64,000 nucleotides of DNA, taken from an uncultured Collinsella sp. Lineage in GTDB: Bacteria; Actinomycetota; Coriobacteriia; Coriobacteriales; Coriobacteriaceae. The notes beneath the pieces are model-generated. The model was given only the letters and a program-made list of their open reading frames with translations. It ran no database searches and was not told where the DNA came from. Below, in pieces: positions 34,325 through 43,282 of the stretch (positions within the stretch are counted from its first letter, which is position 1; every line of letters starts with the position of its first letter). The DNA is taken from assembly GCA_902491765.1 (NCBI GenBank), contig CABUIY010000009.1:19259-83258 (forward strand), read 5' to 3'. Both the position numbers and the translations under genes were made by a program.

Positions 34325-35068
34325 TTACGCCTCCTTTTTCTGCTTGTCGCGGGCGGCCTTGGCGGCAAGCGCCGCGCGGACCTTGGCTGCTTTCTCGGGA
34401 TCCATGGCGGCGAGCTTTGCCTCCATCTCGGCGGCCTTGAGCGCGGCCTTCGCAGCAGCCTCATCGTGCTGAGCATCGGAGCCGGCAGCCGCAGCGGGCT
34501 GAGCAGCGACGCCCGCGGCGTCGCCGGCGCTCGCCGCAGCCGAAGCATCGCCGGCACTCGCAGCGCTCTCCCCTGCAGCAGCCGCAGCCGCGGCGGCCTT
34601 CTCGGCAGCGGCCTTGCGCGCCTTGTCCTCGGCGGCGGCACGCACCTTCTTGGCTTTCTCGCGCGCGGCCTTCACCTCGGGCGTGATAACGCTCATGGGC
34701 TCGGCAGTCGAGACCTGGCAGAAAAAGCCCTTAAAGTCAATCTGCATATCGGTGATGGCAAGACCAAACAGGTCGTGCGCCTCGTTTTCAAACGGGAATA
34801 CCGCCGGATAGTACGAGCTGATGGACGGAATCTCCTGGTACTGGTCGATGCCCTCAACCACCAGGTTCTCGATCGCATAGCTGCCGTCCTGCGCAATATG
34901 CTCCTGAGCAGCACGAACGTCGATAAACGTATAGACCAAGCGATACGATCCGTCGTCCACACAGCGCTCGGCATGCATCTGCACAAAGCGCGCGCCGGTA
35001 CCTTTGAGCGCCTGCACATGCGGCAACAGTTCATCGATCCCGACGGTGGTATAGATAGCCTTTTGCAT
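34325..35068 (-). CDS. echD: Ech-type hydrogenase subunit D (NuoC/30-kDa type) with long Ala/Lys tail
   Basis: 247 residues. Residues 1-125 match the 30-kDa NuoC/HycE-N family (YRLVYTFID, FPFENEAHDLFGL). The C-terminal about 120 residues are an extremely Ala-, Lys- and Glu-rich helical tail not expected in EchD, which is normally about 110-150 residues. The tail could be a coiled coil or a membrane-surface or partner contact. Its start overlaps the echC stop by one base (TAATG). Confidence 0.87.
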   Translation of the reverse strand: MQKAIYTTVGIDELLPHVQALKGTGARFVQMHAERCVDDGSYRLVYTFIDVRAAQEHIAQDGSYAIENLVVEGIDQYQEIPSISSYYPAVFPFENEAHDLFGLAITDMQIDFKGFFCQVSTAEPMSVITPEVKAAREKAKKVRAAAEDKARKAAAEKAAAAAAAAGESAASAGDASAAASAGDAAGVAAQPAAAAGSDAQHDEAAAKAALKAAEMEAKLAAMDPEKAAKVRAALAAKAARDKQKKEA

Positions 35069-35631
35069 TACTCGGCCTCCTTTGCAGTGGCGGGCGTCCC
35101 ATCAGGCGCGTCGCCGGCCCCCGCAGCCACAAACCCGTCCTCGCCCAGCTCAACGCCGCCGTCCCAGGTAGCGGCACCGCCCACGGTGAGCGGATCGCCG
35201 CCGGCGCGCATCACGGCCTCCTTCTTGTCCAGGATGCCGCATGCCTCCACGATGGCATCGATCACGGTCTCGGGACGAATGGCGCACCCGGGCGCGTACA
35301 CGTCCACGGGAATCGCGCGGTCCACGCCGCCGATCACGTTGTAGGCATCGCGGAACACGCCACCCGAACACGCGCAGATACCGCAGGCCACCACGCACTT
35401 GGGCTCGAGCATCTGGTTGTAGATCTGGCGCACGACGGGCAGGTTCTGGGCATTGACCGACCCCGTCACCAAAAAGATATCCGCATGCTTGGGGTTGCCG
35501 GTGTTGACCACGCCAAAGCGCTCCGCATCGAACAGCGGCGTGAGCGAGGCCAGCACCTCAATATCGCATCCGTTGCAGCTCGAGCCGTCGTAATGAATAA
35601 CCCACGGCGAGCGCGACATTTTATGATCCAT
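35068..35631 (-). CDS. echC: Ech-type hydrogenase small subunit
   Basis: 187 residues of the NuoB/HycG/EchC family. The proximal [4Fe-4S] cluster cysteines are visible: SSCNGCDIE (C19, C22), the CGICACSGG region, and the cysteine in YAPGCAIRPE. A short acidic extension follows at about 150-187. It lies 12 nt after echAB and carries electrons to the NiFe centre. Confidence 0.9.
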   Translation of the reverse strand: MDHKMSRSPWVIHYDGSSCNGCDIEVLASLTPLFDAERFGVVNTGNPKHADIFLVTGSVNAQNLPVVRQIYNQMLEPKCVVACGICACSGGVFRDAYNVIGGVDRAIPVDVYAPGCAIRPETVIDAIVEACGILDKKEAVMRAGGDPLTVGGAATWDGGVELGEDGFVAAGAGDAPDGTPATAKEAE

Positions 35632-35643
35632 GGATGCCGCCTC

Positions 35644-38526
35644 CTAAATAAACACGTCGACGAGGATGGGCATAAGGTTGAGCAGGCCAAACACCAGCGC
35701 CACGCCCCAGCCGAGCTTAAAGCAGCTGCGCCAGGTGCTGCGTGCGAAGGTGTTGTCGATCAGCACCTCGACAAAGTACGTCGCAGCCATCACGACCAGG
35801 GCGACGACCCAGCTCACCGGGTTGTCCCAAACAAAGAACATGCCCACCCACATCAAAAACGACACGGTCTCGCACCAGTGCATAAGGGTCATCTTGGCCA
35901 GCGTGCCGCCGCTCATCTCGGTGGCGACGCCCTGGACGATCTCCTGATGCGCGTGATGCGAGTACGAAAGGTCAAACGGCGACTTGCGCAGCTTGATGGT
36001 AAGCACCGCGAGTAGCGCGAGGAAAATGGGCGCGCTGTACACGATGATGGGGGCCGACTGCCCCGTCACGGCGATGGAATCGAAGCTGTCGGTGGCAAGG
36101 TACAGGCCCACGCTCATCAGCAGAACGGCGGGCTCGTAACTCATGACCTGCAGCAGCTCGCGGTCGGCGCCGACCTGGGCAAACGGGCTTTGCGTCGAGG
36201 CGGACGCCAGCACCACAAAGATCGCGGCGAGCGTCACCATAAAAGCGCACAGCAGCGTATTGGAGCCCGACACAAAGATGCCGCCGCCCACGACGGTAAA
36301 GATGAGCGCGCACGCCATGTAGGTATCATCCATGGTATTCACGCTGGCGGGCGCCTTGCGCAGCAGCTTGGCAACGTCGTAGAAGGGCTGCAGCAAGCGC
36401 GGGCCCACGCGGCCCTGCATGCGAGCCGAAAGCTTACGGTCAACGCCGTCGATCAGGCCGCCCACAAGCGGCGCCAGCAAGGCAAACGCCACGGTGCCAA
36501 TAAAGATGCCCACGACGCCCGAGCCTTCGAAATACTTGCCGCGCAGCACCGAGGGCGCACTCATGGCAAGTCGATCGGGCCCAATCCACGCGCAACACAG
36601 CAGCGCAAACACGATAATGCTGCAGCACACGACGCTACCCGCGGGGCCAATACGCTTCTCGCCAAGGGCGTCCTCCGAGTACCAATTGCGCTTTTCGGCC
36701 TTCACCTCGTGTCCCATCGAGCCGCGGAAATGGCGATATTTGTCGGTTCCCACGCCCGAAAGGTACACGTTGACGTGCGGCTTATTGCTCACGCGGAACG
36801 ACGTCAGCAGCACCACGGCGATAAACGCCACGATAACCACCATCAGATACATAGCGTCCTTGCCAATAACATACGGCACGCGGCCAAACACCATGGCCAA
36901 GTAAGGCGACACCAGGCCGCTCGAGATAACCGGGAACGCCACGCAGCACAGAATCAGTAGCGCGGCGATGGTGTTGAGCGCCATCCATTCGGTCTTATGG
37001 ACATTGACCTCAACGTTTTGAGCCGTGGGATCGACGCCCGAAAGCTTGGCAAGCCACTTGCCCCAGAAGAAGAACGTCGCGGCCGAGCCGAAGGCCAGCA
37101 CCATGATCATGAGCACGTTGCCGGTCTGCGCAAACGCCACCAGGGCGCCCCACTTGGACACGAGCATGCCAAACGGCGCCACAAACATACCCATGATGCC
37201 CAGCATCATCAGACGCGTCAGGTGCGGCATGCGGCTGAACATACCGTCCATGTCCTCGATATTGCGGCTGCCGATATGATGCTCGGCGGTGCCCACACAC
37301 AGGAATAGCAGCGACTTGGCCACGGTATGGAACAAGATCAGGAAGATGGCGGCCCACACGGCCTCGGGCGCGCCGACACCCAGGCAGGCACTGATGAGGC
37401 CCAAGTTGGAAATGGTGGAGTACGCGAGCACACGTTTGGCGTTGCTCTGCGAGATGGCCATGAGGGCAGCGAGCAAAAACGTGATGGCACCCACACTCGT
37501 GACCATAAAGCCAGTCACGGGATAGATGGCATAGAGCGGGCTCAGCTTGACCATCAGGAACACGCCGGCTTTGACCATGGTTGACGAGTGCAGCAGGGCG
37601 CTCGTGGGCGTGGGGGCAACCATGGCGCCCAACAGCCACGTGTGGAACGGCATCTGCGCGGCCTTGGTGAGCGCGGCGAGCGACAGCAGGATGACCGGCA
37701 TCACCAGCAGCGCGGATTGCGCGGTTCCGGCGCCGGAAAGCTCGATCATGCCCGAGATGGTCAGCGGCATGCCGTTAACGTGCAGATACATGAGTCCGGC
37801 CAAAAACGCGATACCGCCCAGCATGTTGAGGATGATCTGGGTGAAGGCGTTCTTGACGGCCTCGGGCGTGCGCGTGTAGCCAATCATGAGGAACGAGCAC
37901 ACGGTGGTGATTTCCCAGCCGCAGAACAGCCACTCAAGGTTGTCGCTCGTCACGATGACGAACATGGCCGAGAGGAACAGGAACATAAGCGCCAGGAACT
38001 GCGGGCGACGGTCGGGCGCGGTCTGCCCGCGCAGCGCTGCCTCGTGCTCATCGTGGGCCTGGAAGTCCTTCATGTAACCCAGGGCGTACACACAGATTAG
38101 GCTGCCAACGATGCCGACGGCAAGCACCATGATCACGCTCATGTAATCCAGGTAGAGCGGCGTTGCGGTGACGGCTTCGGCCGCGGGCAGCATCATGGCC
38201 GCAAAAGCGAGCGAGCCCACCAGCTGGACTATGCCGAGCACCGTGGTGAGCGCGTTCCTATATTTGCATGCGTTGTACAGGATGACGGCGCACAGGATGA
38301 CATCGATGGCGGAGCTGATGATCGAGAGCACATGCGAGGTACCGGGGGCAACCTCAAAGCTCTGCGGACCCGTGCCAAAAAACATGACGGCGACTACAAC
38401 TGTCACCGCCATAATAATGCCGGAGCCTACAAGCCCCACCGCATCGCGGGCGCGGTCACCGCGCGCGAGCAGCATGCCCAGCGCCGGTACCAGCGGAAAC
38501 AGGGTAAGGAAATACAGTAGCGTCAT
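35644..38526 (-). CDS. Fused EchA-EchB membrane subunits of Ech-type hydrogenase
   Basis: 960 residues. The first about 610 match the NuoL/HycC/EchA antiporter-like family: about 14 helices, with LEWLFCGWEITTVCSFLMIG and MPFHTWLLGAMVAPTPTSAL. Residues about 640-960 match NuoH/HycD/EchB: IGPDRLAMSAP, RMQGRVGPRLLQPFYDVAKL and GVATEMSGG. These are normally two proteins. Here they are one uninterrupted frame with no internal stop, joined by a hydrophilic linker (MGHEVKAEKRNWYSEDALGE). The fusion would fix a 1:1 ratio of the ion-translocating and anchor subunits. GGGGGAG precedes the ATG. It is the first gene of the operon echAB-C-D-E-F. Confidence 0.9.
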   Translation of the reverse strand: MTLLYFLTLFPLVPALGMLLARGDRARDAVGLVGSGIIMAVTVVVAVMFFGTGPQSFEVAPGTSHVLSIISSAIDVILCAVILYNACKYRNALTTVLGIVQLVGSLAFAAMMLPAAEAVTATPLYLDYMSVIMVLAVGIVGSLICVYALGYMKDFQAHDEHEAALRGQTAPDRRPQFLALMFLFLSAMFVIVTSDNLEWLFCGWEITTVCSFLMIGYTRTPEAVKNAFTQIILNMLGGIAFLAGLMYLHVNGMPLTISGMIELSGAGTAQSALLVMPVILLSLAALTKAAQMPFHTWLLGAMVAPTPTSALLHSSTMVKAGVFLMVKLSPLYAIYPVTGFMVTSVGAITFLLAALMAISQSNAKRVLAYSTISNLGLISACLGVGAPEAVWAAIFLILFHTVAKSLLFLCVGTAEHHIGSRNIEDMDGMFSRMPHLTRLMMLGIMGMFVAPFGMLVSKWGALVAFAQTGNVLMIMVLAFGSAATFFFWGKWLAKLSGVDPTAQNVEVNVHKTEWMALNTIAALLILCCVAFPVISSGLVSPYLAMVFGRVPYVIGKDAMYLMVVIVAFIAVVLLTSFRVSNKPHVNVYLSGVGTDKYRHFRGSMGHEVKAEKRNWYSEDALGEKRIGPAGSVVCCSIIVFALLCCAWIGPDRLAMSAPSVLRGKYFEGSGVVGIFIGTVAFALLAPLVGGLIDGVDRKLSARMQGRVGPRLLQPFYDVAKLLRKAPASVNTMDDTYMACALIFTVVGGGIFVSGSNTLLCAFMVTLAAIFVVLASASTQSPFAQVGADRELLQVMSYEPAVLLMSVGLYLATDSFDSIAVTGQSAPIIVYSAPIFLALLAVLTIKLRKSPFDLSYSHHAHQEIVQGVATEMSGGTLAKMTLMHWCETVSFLMWVGMFFVWDNPVSWVVALVVMAATYFVEVLIDNTFARSTWRSCFKLGWGVALVFGLLNLMPILVDVFI

Positions 38527-38671
38527 ACCATCACTCCCCCATGCAAAAACGCTGCAATTGTTTAACGTTATAGCTCAATTGAGGAGTAGCGGCGGCAGGT
38601 TTTCGGTCAACTGGGGAGTTTTAGGTGTACGGGGTAAGGGCACGTCCGCTTTGGAGCAGAGGGGCGGCAAG

Positions 38672-38695
38672 AAAAATGCGCCCCCTGTGGGCGCA
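38672..38695 (-). terminator. Terminator of the HTH gene
   Basis: TGCGCCC pairs with GGGCGCA (5-nt loop). On the minus strand the hairpin is followed by TTTTTC, 13 nt after the stop codon. Confidence 0.85.
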
Positions 38696-38707
38696 CCATC
38701 TCGTTCG

Positions 38708-39112
38708 CTATTCCGCCTTTTTTACGCGCGGCTTGCGACCGCGCGGCTTATCGATAAGCGCGTCGGCACCGCCATCGCGATACTGGCGGCACCAAGCCTT
38801 GACCGAAGACTCGCTGGGAATCTTGTGCTTGATCATGGCCTCGCGAACCGTCAGGCCGTTTTCCAAACGGTCCTTAACCACGGCGAGCTTTACGTCGTAC
38901 GAATAGGTGTGATGACGAGCGCCCGCGTTGAGCACGGCGTCGGCACCGCCCACGGCATATGCGCGGGCCCACTGACGAGCCGTGGCCTGGGGAATGCCAA
39001 GCTTTGCGGCGAGGGCGCGGTGACCGACCCCCTCTTGGAGGATCTCGACGGCGCGCCGCCTAACCTCGGGCGCATGCGTGCGAGTCCTAGTTGCTTCCGA
39101 CATACCTGCCAC
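38708..39112 (-). CDS. Orphan two-HTH protein, IS3 OrfA-like
   Basis: 134 residues with two helix-turn-helix units. The first is at about 15-55 (VRRRAVEILQEGVGHRALAAKLG, ATARQWARAY), the second at about 70-115 (LAVVKDRLENGLTVREAMIKH, SSVKAWCRQY). Each unit ends in a similar YxxGGADAL phrase. This resembles OrfA of IS3-type transposases or a domesticated derivative. No OrfB catalytic frame and no terminal inverted repeats are seen next to it, so I read it as an orphan DNA-binding protein. The start is uncertain: GTG at 39112 or ATG at 39103. Confidence 0.7.
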   Translation of the reverse strand: MAGMSEATRTRTHAPEVRRRAVEILQEGVGHRALAAKLGIPQATARQWARAYAVGGADAVLNAGARHHTYSYDVKLAVVKDRLENGLTVREAMIKHKIPSESSVKAWCRQYRDGGADALIDKPRGRKPRVKKAE

Positions 39113-39445
39113 TTCTTAGCCTTAACCGTTAATCTGCTTTCTTACGTGCACGCTAGATAGTAGCATTTTGCTGTTTGCTCAAAGTAGTTAATTAAAATAG
39201 ACGCGGCGTTATCTGGGCATTTGACACCTATTTACGACATTTCTTTATCGATTATTTACGCTGGTAGCTAGCTCGCAGCTAATCGTCATTCGTTTGCCAA
39301 CAAAATTGACATCTCTTTATGTCCTTTGGTCTAGAGGGAATAATTATTAACCCCTCCCCCAATAATTTTGAGCGGCCTGCAGGGCAGTGACGCCTCACTC
39401 CTCATGATTACCGCGCATTGCCATCCACCCGAGCAAAACAAAAAG
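39113..39445. other. AT-rich intergenic region with no gene seen
   Basis: About 330 nt, clearly more AT-rich than its surroundings. It should contain the promoter of the HTH gene. A TTGACA occurs near 39222 on the plus strand, but no matching gene follows. I see no open reading frame or long palindrome. Confidence 0.5.
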
Positions 39446-39520
39446 GACGGGACCTGCTGCGCTTGCAGACCCCGCCCCGGTTGACACCCGATGGGACGCA
39501 GTCGGGCGAGGCAGGTCCGT
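39446..39520 (-). terminator. Probable terminator of the flavin oxidoreductase
   Basis: GGACCTGC (39450-39457) faces GCAGGTCC (39511-39518), with inner pairing CCCGA/TCGGG. CGTCCTTTTTG follows on the minus strand. The large loop makes it less certain than a simple hairpin. Confidence 0.55.
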
Positions 39521-39550
39521 GCTGCCGCCCCGCCTGGCCGCGATGTTCAA

Positions 39551-41581
39551 CTACAGCTCGTTGGCCGCGTGATACGCCGTGCGAATGGCGCTCGCAATGT
39601 CGGCAGTGCGCTCGCCCGAGCAGTCGCCCACGCAGGTCACGGGCACCGTCACGCCGTCCAGGTCAAACGCGTTGGCCTTGGAGCCCACGGCCATCACCAC
39701 GTAATCGCAGGCGATCTTCACCGGCTCCTCGGCGCCGTCCTCGGTGGTGCGAATGGCCTCCACGCCCTCGTCGGTAATGGCGGTCAGGCGGGTCTTCACG
39801 TGCTGCTCCACGTTGTGCTCTGCAAAGTCGCTCATAATCAGCGGCAGAATGGTCTCGGACTCGCCCGCGGCAATCTTGTCGAGCATCTCCACGATCGCCA
39901 CCTCGCAGCCGTGCTGCAGCAGGTACTCGGCAGTCTCGGTGCCCACCAGGCCGCCGCCAATGACAGCGACGCGGCCCGTAAGCTCCGCCTTGCCGGCCAG
40001 CACGTCCCAGCTCGAGACGACCTTCTCCGAGTCGGCACCCGGAACGGGGATAACCACGTCGTGCGCGCCCACGGCCACAATCGCGGCGTCGGCGGCGTTG
40101 AGGTCCTCAGCGGTAGCGGCATGGTTGAGCTCAACCTTCACGCCCAGGCCGGGCAGAATCTTCTCGTAATACTCGACCGAGCGCATGATCTCGTCCTTGC
40201 GCGGAGGCGCGGCCGCCAGCACAATCTGGCCGCCCAGATGATCGCTCGCCTCGTAGACGGTCACATCGTAGCCGCGCTTGGCCGCCACGCGTGCGGCCTC
40301 CAGGCCGGCAATACCGCCGCCCACCACGGCGATCTTCTTGTCGCCCTCGCCCGGCTTGATGGCGACGGTCGCCTCGTCGCCGTTCTCGGCGTTGAGCACG
40401 CACGAGATGTACTTGCGGTTTTGAATCGCATCGACGCAGCCCTTGTTGCAGTTGAGGCACTCGCGGATGGGCTCACCCGTGGCGGCCTTCAGCGCAATGT
40501 CGGGGTCGCACATGAGCGAGCGGCCATAGGCGATGATGTCGGCCGCGCCGTCTTCCAGAATCTTCTCGCCGGCCTCGACCGAGATGACACGGCCCACGGT
40601 TGCCACCGGCACGGAGACCAGGGCCTTGACGCGCTCGGCCACGGGCAGCGTCCAGTTGTAGGGCATGGCGCCCATGGGCGGAATGGTGTCGCCCATGTTG
40701 CCGGTGTGGTTGGCCTGTGCAACCTGGATCATGTCGATGCCCGCGCCCTCGAGCAGCTTGGCGAACTCGCAGGCCTCGTCAGGCTGCAGGCCGCCCTTGC
40801 CGCGCGGCGTGCCGTCGGGGTTCTCCATGATCACGGGGAGCTTGTACTCCACCATCAGCTGCGGCGCGGCTTCCTTAATGGCAGCGACGACCTCGAGCGC
40901 GTAGCGAACGCGGTTCTCGAACGAGCCACCGTACTCGTCGGTGCGCTGGTTGAGGATGGCCGAGCACAGCGAACCCACCAGGCGATCGCCGTGGACCTCG
41001 ATGGCGTCGATGCCGGCCTGCTGCGCACGGGCGGCCGAGGCAGCGATGGCTTCCTTGATCTGGGTGAGCTGTTCTACGCTTGCCTCGTTCACAAAGTGCT
41101 GCATGTCGTGGTGCAGCTTGGCGTAGGCCTGATTGCGGATCTCGTTGGACTCGGCCATCTTGGCGGCAAAGGTCTCCTCGTCGCCGGCGGCCTTGGCCTC
41201 CTGCGCGGCCTTGGCAGCGGCCATGGATCCCATGACCATGCGGCCGACACCGGGCACGTCATACTCGGGGTGGAACAGCTGCAGCGCGACCTTGGCGCTG
41301 TGCTTGTGGACGGCGTCGGCCAGTGCCTTAAACGTGGGGATCTGGGCGTCGGTCGCCAGCTTGGGCGTGGGGCTTGCGGTCATAACGGGAGCGACGTCGC
41401 CGATGACGATGTAGCTCACGCCGCCACGGGCCAGACGCTCATAAAAGGCCAGGCTGCGCTCGCCGATGGAACCGTCGCGCTCCTCGTAGCCGGTGGTCAG
41501 CGGCGGGAACATAATGCGGTTCTTGAGCTCAAGGGGGCCAACCGTAATGGGCTGGAGCAGCTTGGATGCAGGTGCGGTCAT
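39551..41581 (-). CDS. Old-yellow-enzyme/Fe-S flavin oxidoreductase (2,4-dienoyl-CoA reductase / BaiCD-like)
   Basis: 676 residues. The FMN-binding TIM barrel (about 5-370) starts near KNRIMFPPLTTGYE. A [4Fe-4S] cysteine set follows (CLNCNKGC...C). The FAD/NAD(P) domain has two Rossmann motifs, AVVGGGIAGLEAA and AVIGGGLVGTETA. This is the plan of 2,4-dienoyl-CoA reductase, trimethylamine dehydrogenase and the gut-bacterial enoate/bile-acid enzymes BaiCD/BaiH. The substrate is not determinable; reduction of an activated C=C bond is expected. The ATG at 41579-41581 has AGAGAGG 7 nt ahead, better than the ATG six bases earlier. Confidence 0.87.
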   Translation of the reverse strand: MTAPASKLLQPITVGPLELKNRIMFPPLTTGYEERDGSIGERSLAFYERLARGGVSYIVIGDVAPVMTASPTPKLATDAQIPTFKALADAVHKHSAKVALQLFHPEYDVPGVGRMVMGSMAAAKAAQEAKAAGDEETFAAKMAESNEIRNQAYAKLHHDMQHFVNEASVEQLTQIKEAIAASAARAQQAGIDAIEVHGDRLVGSLCSAILNQRTDEYGGSFENRVRYALEVVAAIKEAAPQLMVEYKLPVIMENPDGTPRGKGGLQPDEACEFAKLLEGAGIDMIQVAQANHTGNMGDTIPPMGAMPYNWTLPVAERVKALVSVPVATVGRVISVEAGEKILEDGAADIIAYGRSLMCDPDIALKAATGEPIRECLNCNKGCVDAIQNRKYISCVLNAENGDEATVAIKPGEGDKKIAVVGGGIAGLEAARVAAKRGYDVTVYEASDHLGGQIVLAAAPPRKDEIMRSVEYYEKILPGLGVKVELNHAATAEDLNAADAAIVAVGAHDVVIPVPGADSEKVVSSWDVLAGKAELTGRVAVIGGGLVGTETAEYLLQHGCEVAIVEMLDKIAAGESETILPLIMSDFAEHNVEQHVKTRLTAITDEGVEAIRTTEDGAEEPVKIACDYVVMAVGSKANAFDLDGVTVPVTCVGDCSGERTADIASAIRTAYHAANEL

Positions 41582-41719
41582 GGACATTCCTCTCTTGTAG
41601 GCGCGGCGGCGATGGTGCCGCGTAGTTGTCTAGAGGATATGGCATGGGAGCACGGCGGCACAACGAAAATCGGCGAATATCAGGTGGCGGCAGGTGGATG
41701 GGGCGAGGCGGCCCGTCGG

Positions 41720-42101
41720 TTTGTCTCAATCTGTAACAGTTACTCAGCAAAACCGGGTCTTACTGTTACAGATCGAGACAAACGGGAGCGTTCCGTCGGA
41801 AAATCTCGATCTGTAACACCTACAGGCCAAAAACGACCCTAGATGTTACAGATCAAGACAAACCAATCTAGCCTGCCGAAAAATCTAAATCTGTAACAGT
41901 AACTCGGCAAAATGGGCTCCAGATGTTACAGATCGAGATAAACGGGACCCGTCTGCCAGAAAATCTCAATCTGTAACAGTAACTCGGCAAAATTCGTCCC
42001 TCGTGTTACAGATTTAGACAAACACGACCCAACCCACCGGTATATCTCGATCTGTAACATCTAGCCGTCCAAATCGGGTCTAGATGTTACAGATTGAGAT
42101 T
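41720..42101. repeat. Five-unit tandem array of palindromic 80-bp repeats
   Basis: ATCTGTAACA occurs at 41729, 41809, 41889, 41969 and 42050, a period of 80, 80, 80 and 81. Each is followed about 30-40 nt later by its complement TGTTACAGAT, so every unit can fold as a hairpin of the form TCTCAATCTGTAACA...TGTTACAGATNGAGA. The DNA between arms is partly conserved (AGTAACTCGGCAAAA) and partly unique. It lies between the flavoprotein start and the initiator tRNA 3' end. No open reading frame is likely. Confidence 0.9.
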
Positions 42102-42148
42102 TTGTTTGAGAGGCCGAGAATTGGACCGAAAACACAGTCCCGCGATAA

Positions 42149-42176
42149 CAAAAAAGCCCGCCGGCTAGGCCGACGA
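42149..42176 (-). terminator. Terminator of the initiator tRNA
   Basis: On the minus strand GTCGGC-CTA-GCCGGC with flanking AGCTC/GGGCT pairing is followed by TTTTTTG, 13 nt after the encoded CCA. Confidence 0.8.
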
Positions 42177-42188
42177 GCTGCAAGTTCT

Positions 42189-42265
42189 TGGTCGCGGGGG
42201 CAGGATTTGAACCTACGACCTCCGGGTTATGAGCCCGGCGAGCTACCAGACTGCTCCACCCCGCA
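42189..42265 (-). tRNA. Initiator tRNA-fMet (CAU anticodon)
   Basis: 77 nt including encoded CCA. The cloverleaf is complete: acceptor TGCGGGG facing CCCCGCG, D arm GAGC..GCTC, anticodon arm CCGGG-CTCATAA-CCCGG, T arm GTAGG-TTCAAAT-CCTGC. Three consecutive G-C pairs in the anticodon stem and the lack of a Watson-Crick 1:72 pair identify the initiator. Position 1:72 is U-G here, not the usual C-A mismatch. Confidence 0.95.
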
Positions 42266-42461
42266 ATGTCTGGGCACCTCATGTGCGCAAGAAAGAATAT
42301 TACGTGGGAGTTCGGTAAACGGCAAGGAAAATCTCGTAGAGCATAATTCCTTCATATTTAAACCCCTCAGTACATATCATCGTAAACGAATCGCAGCCGA
42401 GCGCCGGCGGCGGCGCGTATACAATGGTGCGCGTCCTTTTACGCCGACACCTGGAGTAGAC

Positions 42462-43235
42462 ATGCTGCTCGCTATCGATATGGGAAACACGCAGACGGCC
42501 ATGGGCCTGTTTGACGGAGACGAGCTGGTGCAGTCGTGGCGCATGCCCACCGACCGCTCCTATACCGCCGACGAGATTCACGTGCGCCTGATGGGCTTCT
42601 TTAAGATGTACGACCTCTCGCTCGGCGCGGTCGACGCGATCGCCTTTGCCGGCGTGGTGCCGCAGCTCTCGCGCGAGTGGCACGCCGTGGCCGACCGCAT
42701 CGCGGCGGACGCCATCGTCATTGGGCCGCAGACGGCGGCCGTGACCAAGCTGCGCGCGGCACGCCCCCAGGCCGTTGGTGCCGACCGCATCGCCAACGCC
42801 GTCGCTGCCGAGACCTTCTACGGCGCCCCGGCGATCGTGGTGGACTTTGGCACCGCGACCAATATCGACGTCATCGACGAGGACGGCTATTACATTGGCG
42901 GAGCGATTGCGCCAGGCATCCGCATTTCGATGGACGCGCTCGCCGCCCGAGCCGCCAAGCTCGCCAGCGTTCCGCTCGAGGCGCCCGAGCACGCCATCGG
43001 CCGCGATACCGAGGAGTGCATCAAAGTCGGCGCCGTAACGGGCGCCGCGGCCATGGCCGAGGGCCTGGTCGCGCGCATGAAGCGCGAGCTGGGGCGCGAA
43101 GACGCCACCGTTATCGCCACGGGCGGCCTCGCCGGCATCGTCGCCGATTCGACCGATGCCTTCGACGTGGTCGACGGCCAACTCACCATCAAAGGCATCT
43201 GCGAAATCTACCGCCGCATGCAGGAGCTGGGGTAG
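42462..43235 (+). CDS. coaX: Type III pantothenate kinase
   Basis: 257 residues. It phosphorylates pantothenate in the first step of coenzyme A synthesis. ASKHA-fold motifs are visible: AIDMGNTQT (phosphate 1), GADRIANAVAA, DFGTATNIDVI (phosphate 2/catalytic Asp) and GGAIAPGI. The frame is open for 126 codons upstream, but the ATG at 42462 has GGAG at good spacing and matches the family N-terminus MLLAIDMGNT. A TATACAAT -10-like element lies at 42418-42425. Confidence 0.93.
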   Translation: MLLAIDMGNTQTAMGLFDGDELVQSWRMPTDRSYTADEIHVRLMGFFKMYDLSLGAVDAIAFAGVVPQLSREWHAVADRIAADAIVIGPQTAAVTKLRAARPQAVGADRIANAVAAETFYGAPAIVVDFGTATNIDVIDEDGYYIGGAIAPGIRISMDALAARAAKLASVPLEAPEHAIGRDTEECIKVGAVTGAAAMAEGLVARMKRELGREDATVIATGGLAGIVADSTDAFDVVDGQLTIKGICEIYRRMQELG

Positions 43236-43282
43236 GACGGGGACCTAAGTCGAGCACGAGCGGCGAACTAGGCGACGCATTG

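Noticed and set aside
32882..38526. Complex I (nuo) fragment
   Set aside because: The large subunit keeps both CxxC nickel-ligand pairs, and the gene set and order A-B-C-D-E-F match Ech hydrogenase.
38708..39112. Complete IS3-type element
   Set aside because: No OrfB integrase frame and no terminal inverted repeats were found around it.
41720..42101. Possible CRISPR array
   Set aside because: The period is regular, but the repeat is an 80-bp palindromic unit, the intervening segments share sequence with each other, and there are no cas genes nearby.
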